Below are positions 1 through 8,735 of a stretch of DNA of 64,000 nt, piece by piece. Made by a program: the position numbers and the translations under genes. Under the pieces are notes generated by a model. That model saw only the letters and a program-made list of their open reading frames with translations. It did not search any database and had not been told where the DNA came from. Position 1 is the first letter of the stretch, and each line of letters starts with the position of its first letter. Origin of the DNA: Pseudomonas sp. ATCC 13867 (lineage in GTDB: Bacteria; Pseudomonadota; Gammaproteobacteria; Pseudomonadales; Pseudomonadaceae); NCBI RefSeq assembly GCF_000349845.1, contig NC_020829.1:5525001-5589000 (forward strand). The letters are read 5' to 3'.

Positions 1-361
1 AGGCGAAGAAGCCCAGGTACATGATCACCACCAGGGCGACCACCAGCAGCGAGCCGTAGGAGCCGAACTGGCCGCGGGTCTGCACCATCTGCGGCACGCC
101 CAGCTGCGGCCCCTGGGCCGAATGCAGGGCCATGAATATCCCGCCCAGCAAATGGCCGAGCACCAGCGCCAGCACGGCGCTGAAGAACGGCAGCTTGAAG
201 ATGGTGACCGCCAGTGCGCCGGTCACTACGGTGAGCAGCATGATGTTGCTGCCGAACCAGATGGTGAAGAGATCACGGGCACGGCCGTGGCGTTCATGGG
301 CGGCGATGGGCTGAATGGTGCTCAGCTCCAGGGTCGCCGACGGGTTCTGTGTCGTCGTCAT
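1..361 (-). CDS. NCS1-family purine/cytosine permease, N-terminal part
   Basis: Only the first 120 residues are inside the window; the gene runs off the left edge. The translation begins MTTTQNPSATLELSTIQPI and continues with a hydrophilic stretch, then three membrane-type segments. The motif DLFTIWFGSNIMLLT and the later GLGH-like and TRGQFG elements are typical of nucleobase:cation symporter-1 proteins (cytosine and purine permeases), inner-membrane importers of nucleobases or related compounds. It is the last gene of a leftward cluster and follows the binding-protein gene by about 75 bases, so co-transcription is plausible. The substrate cannot be told from this fragment. Confidence 0.75.
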   Translation of the reverse strand, partial: MTTTQNPSATLELSTIQPIAAHERHGRARDLFTIWFGSNIMLLTVVTGALAVTIFKLPFFSAVLALVLGHLLGGIFMALHSAQGPQLGVPQMVQTRGQFGSYGSLLVVALVVIMYLGFFA

Positions 362-436
362 GGTCTGTCTCATCCGCACAGCGCGGAATGCAAGGCGCGT
401 GCCCGGCGCGGACGCCGGGCACGCGTCAGGGAAGGA

Positions 437-1483
437 TCAGCGTGCGGCCCAGGCGTTGAAGCGCTGTTCCAGCTCTTCGCCGTGATCCACCCAGAAGGCG
501 GCATCGACGGCGCGGGCGCCTTCCAGGTTGGTCGGTGCGGTGGGCAGCGCGTCGCGTACATCCGCCGGCAGCAGGTCGAGGGTGCCCTTGTGCACCGGGC
601 CGTAGGGGATGTTCTCGGAGAAGGTCTTCTGGGTCTGCGGCTGGCTGGCGAAGGCGATGAACTTCTCGGCCAGCGCCTTGTTCGGCGTGCCTTTCACCAC
701 GGCCCAGTATTCCGGGTCGTAGAGGCTGCCCGGCCAGACGATGCCCAGCTTCACGCCTTCCTTCTGCGCGGCGGCGATGCGGCCGTTGTAGGCGGCGCTC
801 ATCACCACATCGCCGGCGGCCAGCCATTGCGGCGGCTGCGCGCCGGCTTCCCACCACTGGATACTCGGCTTGAGCTGGTCGAGCTTGGCGAAGGCGCGGT
901 CGACGCCGGCCTTGGTGCCGAGCACCTCGTACAGGTCCGCCTGCTTCACGCCGTCGGCCAGCAGGGCGATCTCCAGGGTGTACTTGGCGCCCTTGCGCAG
1001 GCCGCGCTTGCCCGGGTATTCGGTAGTGTTCCAGAAGTCGGCCCAGGACTGCGGCGCCTTGGCGACCTTGGCGCCGTTGTAGGCCATGACCATCGACCAG
1101 ACGTAGGTGGCCACGCCGCATTCGCTCAGGGTGCCGGGAACGAAGTTCTTCGGATCGCCGATGGCCGCCGGGTCGATGCGCTCGAACAGGCCCTCGTCGC
1201 AGCCGCGCAGCAACTCGGGGCTTTCCACTTCCACCACATCCCATGTGACCTTGCCGACGTCCACCATAGCCTTGACCTTGGCCATTTCGCCGTTGTACTC
1301 GCCGGCGACGATCTTCCCGGCGCCGCTGGCTTCGAAGGGTTTGAAATAGGCCTGCTCCTGGGCCGCCTTGGTGGCGCCGCCAAAGGAGATGACAGTGATG
1401 CTTTGGGACTGGGCCTGAACGCCGCCGACAGCGGCGGCGAGAGCACAGGTGAGGGACACACGCACGAGCAAGGACGATTTCAT
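437..1483 (-). CDS. Periplasmic substrate-binding protein, PotD/PotF-like
   Basis: This 348-residue protein starts MKSSLLVRVSLTCALAAAV and has a clear Sec signal peptide ending near AQA (about residue 25). The mature part begins with SITVISFGGATKAAQ, and the EYNGEMAKVKAMVD and WDVVEVE segments match family 1 extracellular binding proteins of the spermidine/putrescine type. The start was chosen because the signal peptide begins there; an upstream in-frame extension is not signal-like. No ABC permease or ATPase gene lies beside it in the window, so it is an orphan binding protein here. Its place downstream of an aminotransferase, an aldehyde dehydrogenase and an amino acid permease suggests an amine or omega-amino acid ligand. 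From memory, PAO1 has a similar order (PA0218-PA0222); this was not checked. Confidence 0.85.
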   Translation of the reverse strand: MKSSLLVRVSLTCALAAAVGGVQAQSQSITVISFGGATKAAQEQAYFKPFEASGAGKIVAGEYNGEMAKVKAMVDVGKVTWDVVEVESPELLRGCDEGLFERIDPAAIGDPKNFVPGTLSECGVATYVWSMVMAYNGAKVAKAPQSWADFWNTTEYPGKRGLRKGAKYTLEIALLADGVKQADLYEVLGTKAGVDRAFAKLDQLKPSIQWWEAGAQPPQWLAAGDVVMSAAYNGRIAAAQKEGVKLGIVWPGSLYDPEYWAVVKGTPNKALAEKFIAFASQPQTQKTFSENIPYGPVHKGTLDLLPADVRDALPTAPTNLEGARAVDAAFWVDHGEELEQRFNAWAAR

Positions 1484-1613
1484 GGAACGACTCCCACAGC
1501 CGGATTGGCGTTGTTGTGTTGCTGGGCAGTACCCCCGGCAAATGCCGGGCAAAAGGGTTCCATCGCGCGGGCGTCTTCGCGCTCGCGGCGTTGTTGTAGA
1601 GCTTTTGTTCTTC

Positions 1614-1680
1614 GTAGGAGCGAGCTTGCTCGCGAACAGACTCCGCAGCGGGGCGGGTTCGCGAGCAAGCTCGCTCCTAC
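1614..1680. repeat. REP inverted pair (BIME-like)
   Basis: Two copies of the Pseudomonas REP palindrome (core GAGCGAGCTTGCTCGC) face each other across about 20 bases, between the aminotransferase and binding-protein genes. Such pairs form strong hairpins in RNA and could trim or stabilise the polycistronic transcript. Confidence 0.9.
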
Positions 1681-1702
1681 AAAAGAGCGGAAGCGGGTGC
1701 CG

Positions 1703-3085
1703 TTACAGCACGCCGATTTCCTCGGCCGTGCGGTCGACCGCGCGGCGGGTCTTCTCGACCAGTTCGTCGATCTCCGTACGGCCGGCGACCAGCGCCGGGG
1801 CCATGATCATGCGGCCGAGGGTGGAGCGAATGATCACGCCCTCCTCGAAGCCGATGGTGCGGCAGCGCCAGGCCAGGTCGTTCTCGTTGTCGTAACGCTT
1901 GCGGGTGGCCTTGTCCTGGACGAACTGCAGCGCGGCGACGAAGCCGGTGCCCTGGATGTCGCCCACCAGCGGGTGGTTGCCGAAGACTTCGCGCAGGCAC
2001 TGCTGCAGGTACGGACCGGTGTCGTTCTTCACCGCATTGACCCAACCCTCGTCACGCAGCGCGCGCAGGTTGGCCACGGCCACCGCCGCCGCCACCGGGT
2101 GGCCGGAGTAGGTCAGGCCGTGGGCGAACACGCCGCCCTCTTCCACCAGGGTCTGGGCGATGCGCTTGCTCAGTACCAGGCCGCCCATCGGGATGTAGCC
2201 GCTGGTCAGGCCCTTGGCGATGGACAGGGTGTCGGGCTGGAAGCCGAAGTGCTGGTGGGCGAACCATTCGCCGGTACGGCCGAAGCCGCCGATCACTTCG
2301 TCCGCGCACAGCAGCACGTCGTACTGACGGCAGATGCGCTGGATTTCCGGCCAGTAGCTTTCCGGCGGGAAGATCATGCCGCCGGCGCCCTGGAAGGGTT
2401 CGGCGATGAAGCCGGCGACGTTGTCGGCGCCCAGCTCGAGGATCTTCTCTTCCAGCTGCAGCGCGCAGCGGCGGCCGAATTCGGCCGGGGTCAGGTCGCC
2501 GCCGGCGGCGAACCAGTAGGGCTCGTCGATGTGCGCGATGTCCGGGATCAGGCCGCCCATCTCGTGCATGAACTTCATGCCGCCCAGCGCGGTGGCCGCC
2601 AGGGTGGAGCCGTGGTAGCCGTTCCAGCGGCCGATCATGATCTTCTTCTGCGGCTTGCCTTCGATCTGCCAGAAGCGGCGCACGGTACGGATCAGCACCT
2701 CGTTGGCCTCGGAGCCGGAGTTGGTGTAGATCGCGTGGCTGTAGTGCTCGGGCAGCAGGCTGAAGAGGGTCTCGGAAAGCTCGATCACCGCCGGGTGGGT
2801 GGTGTGGAAGAACATGTTGTAGTACGGCAGTTCGTCCAGCTGGGCGGTGGCGGCGGCGGTCAGGTCCTTGCGGCCGTAGCCCAGGTTGGTGCACCACAGG
2901 CCGGACATGCCGTCCAGGTAGCGGTTGCCGTCGTTGTCCCACAGGTGCAGGCCTTCGCCGCGCACCATCACGCGCGGGCCTTCGGCGTTCAGCGCCTTCT
3001 GGTCGAGGAAGGCGTGGATGTGGTGAGCCGCATCCGCTTTCTGGTAATCGCGGGTTTCACGTTGCGGTCTGGTCTGGTCGGTCAT
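1703..3085 (-). CDS. Class III PLP aminotransferase, SpuC-like
   Basis: This 460-residue cytosolic enzyme should transfer an amino group from an amine or omega-amino acid to pyruvate or another oxo acid. It carries the class III hallmarks: GMSGLWCTNLGYG near the N terminus, NSGSEANE (phosphate-binding region), GRWNGYHGS, the DEVIGGFGRTG aspartate region and the Schiff-base lysine in SIAKGLTSGY (about residue 291). Overall it resembles polyamine:pyruvate aminotransferase SpuC but looks like a paralogue rather than SpuC itself. The start at 3085 is preferred over 3091 because a GGAG ribosome site lies 7 bases upstream of it. The gene sits 29 bases downstream of the permease gene on the same strand, so the two are probably one operon. 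Substrate could be putrescine, GABA or a related omega-amine. Confidence 0.88.
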   Translation of the reverse strand: MTDQTRPQRETRDYQKADAAHHIHAFLDQKALNAEGPRVMVRGEGLHLWDNDGNRYLDGMSGLWCTNLGYGRKDLTAAATAQLDELPYYNMFFHTTHPAVIELSETLFSLLPEHYSHAIYTNSGSEANEVLIRTVRRFWQIEGKPQKKIMIGRWNGYHGSTLAATALGGMKFMHEMGGLIPDIAHIDEPYWFAAGGDLTPAEFGRRCALQLEEKILELGADNVAGFIAEPFQGAGGMIFPPESYWPEIQRICRQYDVLLCADEVIGGFGRTGEWFAHQHFGFQPDTLSIAKGLTSGYIPMGGLVLSKRIAQTLVEEGGVFAHGLTYSGHPVAAAVAVANLRALRDEGWVNAVKNDTGPYLQQCLREVFGNHPLVGDIQGTGFVAALQFVQDKATRKRYDNENDLAWRCRTIGFEEGVIIRSTLGRMIMAPALVAGRTEIDELVEKTRRAVDRTAEEIGVL

Positions 3086-3114
3086 CGACATTCTCCAAGT
3101 TCCCGAGGCGTACG

Positions 3115-4542
3115 TCAGGCCGTCGGGGATTGCAGGGGATCGAGGGCGACGGACTTACCCTGGGCAGTCTCACCGGCCGTCTCGAGCGGTTCGGGTACGA
3201 AAAGCGGTTTGCGCATCACCAGCTTGATCCACACGACCGCGACCAGCGAGACCACGCCCAGCACCACGCCTGCGCTGGCGAAGATGCGGCCGGTCATTTC
3301 CGGGGTCGGGGACACGTGCACCACGGCATAGAGCATGCCGGCGATGCCGAACAACTGGGGCAGCGGGTAGAACGGCGTGCGGAACGGCCGGGCCAGCTGC
3401 GGGTAGCGGCGACGCAGGGCGAGTACGTCGACGTGGGCGATGATGTAGGCCAGCAGCCAGGACAGCGCGGCGGCCAGCAGCAGGATGTTGATGGCGTCCG
3501 GGTTGTCGCCCAGCAGGACGATCGGCAGCCCGGTGATGGCGGCGACGAACAGCACGGCCACCCACGGCGTGCGCGCCTCGCGGCTGAGCCACTGGAACTG
3601 CGGGAAGGCCTGGCCGTTCTGCGCCATGCCGTAGAGCATGCGCGGGATGGCCGCCAGCGACGAGTTCAGGGTGCTGCAGGTGGCGGTGATGGCGGCGATC
3701 ACCAGGAACAGCTGGCCATACTCGCCGAAGGCGCGGTTGGCGAACAGGAAGTGCGGCAGCAGGCTGCCGGCCAGTTCCTCGCCGGGGATCAGCATCAGCG
3801 CGCCCAGGCAGTACAGGGCGATGGTCAGGAAGATAATGGTCAGGCCGAGGATCATCGAACGCGGGATGTTGCGCTCCGGACGCTTGGTTTCCTCTACCAG
3901 CGGGCACACGAACTCGGCGCCGACGAAGCCCCACACGGCCATCGCGGTCAGCGCCAGCACGCCGACGCCCAGCGGGTTCCAGCCACTGGCCAGGGCCAGT
4001 TCGGCGGACGCCTGCTCGCTGCCGACCGAACCCAGGCCCAGCGCCAGCAGGACGATCATCATCACCAGCGCCAATGCGCTCTGCAGGCGCGCGAAGATGT
4101 CGATGCCCAGCAGGTTGAGCACGGTGAACAGGCCCAGCACGCCGTAGGCGATGAGCATCGGCGGCACGCTGCCGGGGTAGACCTTGCCGATGATCATGTC
4201 GAGCAGCAGCAGTTCGGCGGACAGCGCGAACATCGCCACCACCACGTAGCCGGAGAAGGTCGCCAGGATCGCCGGGAAATGCCCGATAGCCACTTCGGTG
4301 TAGCTGCTCAGGCCGCCGGCGCGCGGGATCATCAGCGCCAGTTCGGAGAAGGAGAAGGCATAGCTCAGGGCCAGCAGGTAGGCCAGGCCCAGCGGCACGA
4401 TGAAGCCGAGGCCGGCGCTGCCGGCCCCCTGCAGCATCAGCACCATCACACCCTGGGACACCACCAGGCCGATGGCCACGGCCAGCAACGGGCCCAGGCC
4501 GAGCACGCGGCGCAAAGCGGGTTGTTGTGCGTTCACACTCAT
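3115..4542 (-). CDS. APC-family amino acid/amine permease
   Basis: A 475-residue inner-membrane protein with about twelve hydrophobic segments and a hydrophilic C-terminal tail of about 40 residues. The first helix region (LGLGPLLAVAIGLVVSQGVMV) and the IPRAGGLSSYTEVAIG segment fit the amino acid-polyamine-organocation superfamily. It should import the amine or amino acid used by the neighbouring enzymes. It lies between the aldehyde dehydrogenase (41 bases) and the aminotransferase (29 bases), all leftward. No residue I can see fixes the substrate. Confidence 0.88.
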   Translation of the reverse strand: MSVNAQQPALRRVLGLGPLLAVAIGLVVSQGVMVLMLQGAGSAGLGFIVPLGLAYLLALSYAFSFSELALMIPRAGGLSSYTEVAIGHFPAILATFSGYVVVAMFALSAELLLLDMIIGKVYPGSVPPMLIAYGVLGLFTVLNLLGIDIFARLQSALALVMMIVLLALGLGSVGSEQASAELALASGWNPLGVGVLALTAMAVWGFVGAEFVCPLVEETKRPERNIPRSMILGLTIIFLTIALYCLGALMLIPGEELAGSLLPHFLFANRAFGEYGQLFLVIAAITATCSTLNSSLAAIPRMLYGMAQNGQAFPQFQWLSREARTPWVAVLFVAAITGLPIVLLGDNPDAINILLLAAALSWLLAYIIAHVDVLALRRRYPQLARPFRTPFYPLPQLFGIAGMLYAVVHVSPTPEMTGRIFASAGVVLGVVSLVAVVWIKLVMRKPLFVPEPLETAGETAQGKSVALDPLQSPTA

Positions 4543-4583
4543 TCGCAGACTCTCTTATTGTGTTTATCGGGTCCGGATGGAAG

Positions 4584-6074
4584 TCAGCGCAGTTGGAACC
4601 AGGTGGTCTTGAGCTGCGTGTACTTGTCGAACGAATGCAGCGACAGGTCGCGGCCGAAGCCGGACTGCTTGCCGCCGCCGAACGGAATGGCCGGGTCCAG
4701 GGCGTCCACGGTGTTCACCGACACAGTGCCGGCGTTCAGGCGGCGCGCCACCCGGTGGGCGCGGTGCAGGTCGTCGCTCCACAGGGAGGCGGCCAGGCCG
4801 TAGATGCTGTCGTTGGCCATGCGCACGGCGTCGTCTTCGCTGTCGAACGGGATCACCGCCAGCACCGGGCCGAACACTTCGTCGCGGGCCAGGCTCTGCT
4901 CCGGACGCACACCGGTGAAGAGGGTCGGCTCGATGAAATTGTCCGAACCGTTGAAGCTCAGCTGACGGCCGCCGCAGGCGAGCGTCGCACCGTCGCTGGC
5001 GGCCTGGTCGATGCAGCGCAGGATGCCGGCGGTCTGCTTGCCATCGACGATGGCGCCGGCGCGGCTGGCCGGGTCCAGCGGGTCGCCCGGCGCCCAGTCG
5101 CGGGCCTTGGCGATCAGGCGCTCGACGAACTCGTCGTGGATCGAGCGCTCCACCAGTAGGCGCGAGTTGGCCGAGCAGACTTCGCCCTGGTTGAAGAAGA
5201 TGCCGAAGGCGGCCTTCTCGGCGGCCAGATCGAGGTCGCGGCAGTCGGCGAACACCAGGTTCGGGCTCTTGCCGCCGCACTCCAGCCAGACCTGCTTGAG
5301 GTTGGACTGGGCGGAATACTGCATGAAGTACTTGCCGACCTGGGTCGAACCGGTGAACACCAGGGCGTCCACGTCCGGATGCAGGCCCAGGGCCTTGCCG
5401 GCGGTCTCGCCCAGGCCCGGCACGACGTTCAGCACGCCTTCGGGGATGCCGGCTTCCAGCGCCAGCTCGGCCAGGCGCAGGGCGGAGAACGGCGACTGCT
5501 CGGCGGGCTTGAGCACCACGGAGTTGCCGGCGGCCAGCGCGGGCGCCAGCTTCCAGGCGGCCATGTCGAGGGGGAAGTTCCACGGCACCACGGCGCCGAT
5601 CACGCCCAGCGGCGCGCGGGTGATGGTGGCCAGGGCATCCTGCGCGGTCGGGGCGACCTGGTCGTAGAGCTTGTCGAGGCTTTCGGCGTACCAGGAGAAC
5701 ACGCCGGCGGCGCCGGGCACGTCGATGTTCCAGGCGTCCATCACCGGCTTGCCCATGTTCAGGGTGTCGAGCAGGGCCAGTTCGTCGCGGTTGGCCATCA
5801 TCAGCTCGGCGAGCTTCTGCAGCACGGCCTTGCGCTCACGCGGCGCCATGCGCGCCCAGGGACCGGTCTCGAAGGCCTGGCGGGCGGCGCGCACGGCGGC
5901 GTCGACTTCGGCCTCGCCGCAGGCGGCGACATTCGCCAGCAGACGGTTGGTCGCCGGGTCGATGGAAGCGAAGGTAGCGCCGTCACGGGCGGCCACGCGG
6001 CGGCCACCGATCAGCGCGCTGTCGATGAAGGTCTGCCGGGCAGCGCGCTGCTGCCAGTCATTGAGCTCGTACAC
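4584..6074 (-). CDS. NAD(P)-dependent aldehyde dehydrogenase, KauB/PuuC-like
   Basis: This 496-residue ALDH-family enzyme should oxidise the aldehyde left by the aminotransferase. Visible features are the VPWNFPLDMAAWKLAPAL cofactor region, FTGSTQVGKY, the general-base glutamate in LECGGKSPN and the catalytic cysteine in NQGEVCSANSR. Length and motifs match the gamma-glutamyl-aminobutyraldehyde/4-guanidinobutyraldehyde dehydrogenase group. I chose a GTG start at 6074 because GGAG lies 7 bases upstream; a TTG codon at 6077 is the alternative. It is the first gene of the leftward operon and is divergent from the LysR gene, the usual arrangement for a locally controlled catabolic operon. Confidence 0.88.
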   Translation of the reverse strand: MYELNDWQQRAARQTFIDSALIGGRRVAARDGATFASIDPATNRLLANVAACGEAEVDAAVRAARQAFETGPWARMAPRERKAVLQKLAELMMANRDELALLDTLNMGKPVMDAWNIDVPGAAGVFSWYAESLDKLYDQVAPTAQDALATITRAPLGVIGAVVPWNFPLDMAAWKLAPALAAGNSVVLKPAEQSPFSALRLAELALEAGIPEGVLNVVPGLGETAGKALGLHPDVDALVFTGSTQVGKYFMQYSAQSNLKQVWLECGGKSPNLVFADCRDLDLAAEKAAFGIFFNQGEVCSANSRLLVERSIHDEFVERLIAKARDWAPGDPLDPASRAGAIVDGKQTAGILRCIDQAASDGATLACGGRQLSFNGSDNFIEPTLFTGVRPEQSLARDEVFGPVLAVIPFDSEDDAVRMANDSIYGLAASLWSDDLHRAHRVARRLNAGTVSVNTVDALDPAIPFGGGKQSGFGRDLSLHSFDKYTQLKTTWFQLR

Positions 6075-6383
6075 CAAGGCACTCCTGCTTCAGTCGCATC
6101 ATGCGGCGACTTTGTTGTTCTGGATGTGCAATCGATGGTCGCCCAACCCCCCGCCAAGGAAAATTATTAAATTTGTCTTCGGGGTATATGAAAAAGCTGG
6201 GCAGCCTGCACCGCTTCGGTTCGCGCCGCACCGACATGTGGCGCTCCGGGCTCGGCGGGACGCAGCAGGCGGCCAAGGCCATGAAAAATGTGGTCGGCGG
6301 CGAGGAAAATCTTCGCCACGGGCGGCCCCCGCGGGCCGGCGCAACACGGTATCTTGTATAAAAAAGCATCAACGAGGCGTGCA
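6075..6383. promoter_or_regulatory. Divergent promoter region, ALDH operon / LysR gene
   Basis: This 309-base stretch has no convincing gene. It contains an AT-rich island at about 6160-6195 (AAATTATTAAATTT, an imperfect dyad) that would suit LysR binding, and a TATAAA-like element at about 6357-6363 just upstream of the LysR start. The assignment as a shared control region rests on the divergent gene layout. Confidence 0.5.
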
Positions 6384-7292
6384 GTGGCTTCCTATACCTT
6401 GCGGCAATTGAAGTATTTCGTGACCACCGTGGAATGCGGCAGCGTGGCCGAGGCCTCGCGCAAGCTGTACATCGCACAGCCCTCCATCTCCACGGCGATC
6501 AAGGGCCTGGAGGAGAGCTTCGGCGTACAGCTGTTCATCCGCCACCATGCCCAGGGCGTTTCCCTGACCCCCAGTGGCGCGCGCTTCTACCGCAAGGCAC
6601 AGGAATTGCTGCGCATGGCCCACGAGTTCGAGCAGAACGCCCTGGCCGACAACGACGTGGTGGCCGGGCAGATCGACATCGGCTGCTTCGAGACCGTCGC
6701 CCCACTCTACCTGCCGCGCCTGATCGCGGGCTTTCGCGAGCGCTATCCGGGCGTGGAAATCCGCATCAGCGACGGCGAACAGCAGGAGCTGGTGCAGGGC
6801 CTCACCGGCGGTCGCTTCGACCTGGCGCTGCTCTACGAGCACGACCTGGACGCCACCATCGTCACCGACCCGCTGATGCCGGCCCAGCGTCCCTACGCGC
6901 TGCTGCCGGAGGACCACCGCTTCGCCAAGCAGGACAAGGTGTCCCTGCGCGACCTGGCGCTGGAGCCGATGATCCTGCTCGACGTGCAGCCCAGCCGTAC
7001 CTATTTCGTGCGCATCTTCGAGGAACTGGGGCTGAACCCGCACATCGCCTTCAGCTCGCCGTCGATCGAGATGGTACGCGGCATGGTCGGCCAGGGCTTC
7101 GGTTTCTCGCTGCTGGTGACCCGCCCGCATTCCGAATGCACCTACGACGGCAAGAAGGTGGTGACCGTGGATGTCGCCGAAGAGGTCAGCACCTCCGGCC
7201 TGGTCGCCGCCTGGCTCAAGCGCGCCCAGCTGACCAAGCCGGCGCAGCTGTTCGTCGATTACGCGCGGGAAGAGTTGAGCGGGAAGCACTGA
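6384..7292 (+). CDS. LysR-family transcriptional regulator
   Basis: A 302-residue DNA-binding regulator starting with GTG (VASYTLRQLKYFVTTVECGS) and a GAGG ribosome site 6 bases upstream. The N-terminal winged helix (SVAEASRKLYIAQPSISTAI) is followed by a LysR substrate-binding domain from about residue 90 (VVAGQIDIGCFETVAP). It is divergent from the aldehyde dehydrogenase operon, so it most likely controls that operon in response to a pathway compound. A longer upstream in-frame reading exists but lacks LysR similarity and overlaps the promoter region. Confidence 0.88.
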   Translation: MASYTLRQLKYFVTTVECGSVAEASRKLYIAQPSISTAIKGLEESFGVQLFIRHHAQGVSLTPSGARFYRKAQELLRMAHEFEQNALADNDVVAGQIDIGCFETVAPLYLPRLIAGFRERYPGVEIRISDGEQQELVQGLTGGRFDLALLYEHDLDATIVTDPLMPAQRPYALLPEDHRFAKQDKVSLRDLALEPMILLDVQPSRTYFVRIFEELGLNPHIAFSSPSIEMVRGMVGQGFGFSLLVTRPHSECTYDGKKVVTVDVAEEVSTSGLVAAWLKRAQLTKPAQLFVDYAREELSGKH

Positions 7293-7311
7293 GGCTGCTT
7301 TTTGCTTTTTC

Positions 7312-7389
7312 GTAGGAGCGAGCTTGCTCGCGAACCCGCCCAACTGCAGGGCTGTTCGCAAGCAAGGACTGGGCGCCCCTCGCTCCCGC
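7312..7389. repeat. REP pair with variant right arm
   Basis: The left arm is a standard REP. In the right arm the palindrome centre is replaced by GACTGGGCGCCC, a diverged 12-nt relative of the 14-nt insertion found in other copies in this window. Confidence 0.8.
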
Positions 7390-7462
7390 AAAAGCCGTCC
7401 AAACGTCCCCCACAGGAGCGGACCATGCCCGCGATTTTCCGGCCCGGTACCGTGCCGTGCGA

Positions 7463-7485
7463 TTCGCGAGCAAGCTCGCTCCTAC
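7463..7485. repeat. Single REP element
   Basis: One copy of the REP palindrome (core GCGAGCAAGCTCGC) without a nearby partner in opposite orientation. Confidence 0.85.
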
Positions 7486-7628
7486 GAAGAGCCGTCTGGC
7501 CACAATGCAGCCACCGGTGCAATCGCAGGCGCAGGAAAATCCCTCCCGTCATCCCCCGCTGCCCCCAATCGTCCCCAGGGGGTTACAATCCTGCCCCCCT
7601 TTTCAGCTTTTCTTCTCCTCACCGCCCC

Positions 7629-8657
7629 ATGCTCATCTGGAAAGAGCGCGCGCAGCGCCTGATCACCCTCGTCCTCGGCCTGCTGCAGCGCTACCCGCAC
7701 ATCGTCGCCCTGTTCGGCTTCTGTTCCGGGGTGTTCAGCTTCATCATGGTGGACCGCCACCGCGCCGGCTTCGCCCGGGTGATGGCCATCGTCATGCTGG
7801 TGAGCTGGGTCTGGCTGATGCTGGAAAACCTGCTCACCGACCGCTTCAAGCGTCGCTTCGGCTGGGAGGTGCCGCCGGGGCTGCTGCGCTACGCGACCCA
7901 GCTGATCCACCAGGAAAGCCTGTTCTTCTGCCTGCCGTTCTTCTTCGTCACCACCACCTGGAACAGCGGCCAGGCCCTGTTCACCGGCGCGCTGGCCGTG
8001 GCCGGGTTGATGGCGATCACCGATCCGCTCTACTACAAGTGGCTGTCGGTGCGGCGCTGGACCTTCCTCGGCTACCACACCCTGACGCTGTTCGCGGTGC
8101 TGCTCACCGCGCTGCCGATCATCCTCCACCTGAGCACGCCGGAAAGTTACCGGCTGGCCCTGGGCATCGCCGTGCTGCTGTCCTTCCCGAGCCTGGCGGT
8201 GACGGTGAAGATCCACAAATGGTGGCGCTGGTTCGCCCTGGTAGGCCTGACGCTGTCCATCGGCGCGGTGGGCTGGTTCGCCCGCGCCTGGGTGCCGCCC
8301 TCGACCCTGTGGATGACCGAGATGGCGGTGACCGAGAGCTTCGACAACGCCCAGCGCACCCCCGGCGACAGCCTGGAAACCGTGAGCCTCGCGCAGATCA
8401 AGAGCCAGGGCCTCTACGCCTACACCGCGATCAACGCGCCGCGCGGGCTCGACGAGCGCATCTACCACGCCTGGCGCCACGAAGGTAAGGAAGTCGACCG
8501 CATCGCCCTGGACATCAAGGGCGGCCGCGAAGCCGGCTACCGCGCCTGGACGCACAAGCAGAACTTCCCCAGCGACCCCACCGGACGCTGGCAGGTGCAG
8601 GTCCTCACCGAAGCCGGCCAGGTCATCGGTACGCTCCGCTTCGAGGTCACGCCCTGA
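7629..8657 (+). CDS. Membrane protein, DUF5924/DUF2914-like
   Basis: A 342-residue protein of unknown function. The first 230 residues contain about seven or eight hydrophobic segments (for example ALFGFCSGVFSFIMV and LFFCLPFFFVTTTWN). The last 110 residues are soluble and include ERIYHAWRHEGKEVDRIALDIKGG and a closing region resembling DUF2914, which is normally exported. This suggests an inner-membrane anchor with an extracytoplasmic beta-rich domain. The ATG at 7629 follows directly on the REP-containing gap and gives a start consistent with a first amphipathic helix (MLIWKERAQRLITLVLG). Neighbours give no hint of its role. Confidence 0.7.
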   Translation: MLIWKERAQRLITLVLGLLQRYPHIVALFGFCSGVFSFIMVDRHRAGFARVMAIVMLVSWVWLMLENLLTDRFKRRFGWEVPPGLLRYATQLIHQESLFFCLPFFFVTTTWNSGQALFTGALAVAGLMAITDPLYYKWLSVRRWTFLGYHTLTLFAVLLTALPIILHLSTPESYRLALGIAVLLSFPSLAVTVKIHKWWRWFALVGLTLSIGAVGWFARAWVPPSTLWMTEMAVTESFDNAQRTPGDSLETVSLAQIKSQGLYAYTAINAPRGLDERIYHAWRHEGKEVDRIALDIKGGREAGYRAWTHKQNFPSDPTGRWQVQVLTEAGQVIGTLRFEVTP

Positions 8658-8735
8658 CCCATCGGTTCGCTTGACCCGCCTCGGCGCTTTCCCCTACAAG
8701 ACCCTCTTCCCAGAACAAAAAGCGCCGAGAGAGTC

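Larger units (their letters stand above)
7293..7628. other. Intergenic region with REP elements
   Basis: This 336-base gap between the LysR gene and the DUF5924-like gene holds a REP pair with an altered right arm and a separate single REP. No other gene or clear regulatory site was seen; in-frame readings across it are translations of the repeats. Confidence 0.7.

Noticed and set aside
1614..1680. CRISPR-like or IS-end repeats
   Set aside because: The recurring unit is a short palindrome found singly or as inverted pairs between genes, matching REP elements; no spacer array or transposase is present.
122..3331. A 1069-codon open frame on the plus strand
   Set aside because: It lies opposite the binding-protein and aminotransferase genes, is rich in His, Ala, Gly and Gln without domain signals, and is a typical GC-rich antisense shadow.
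3130..4803. Long plus-strand open frame opposite the APC permease
   Set aside because: Composition is repetitive His/Gln/Asp, the mirror of a membrane protein in high-GC DNA; no start signal.
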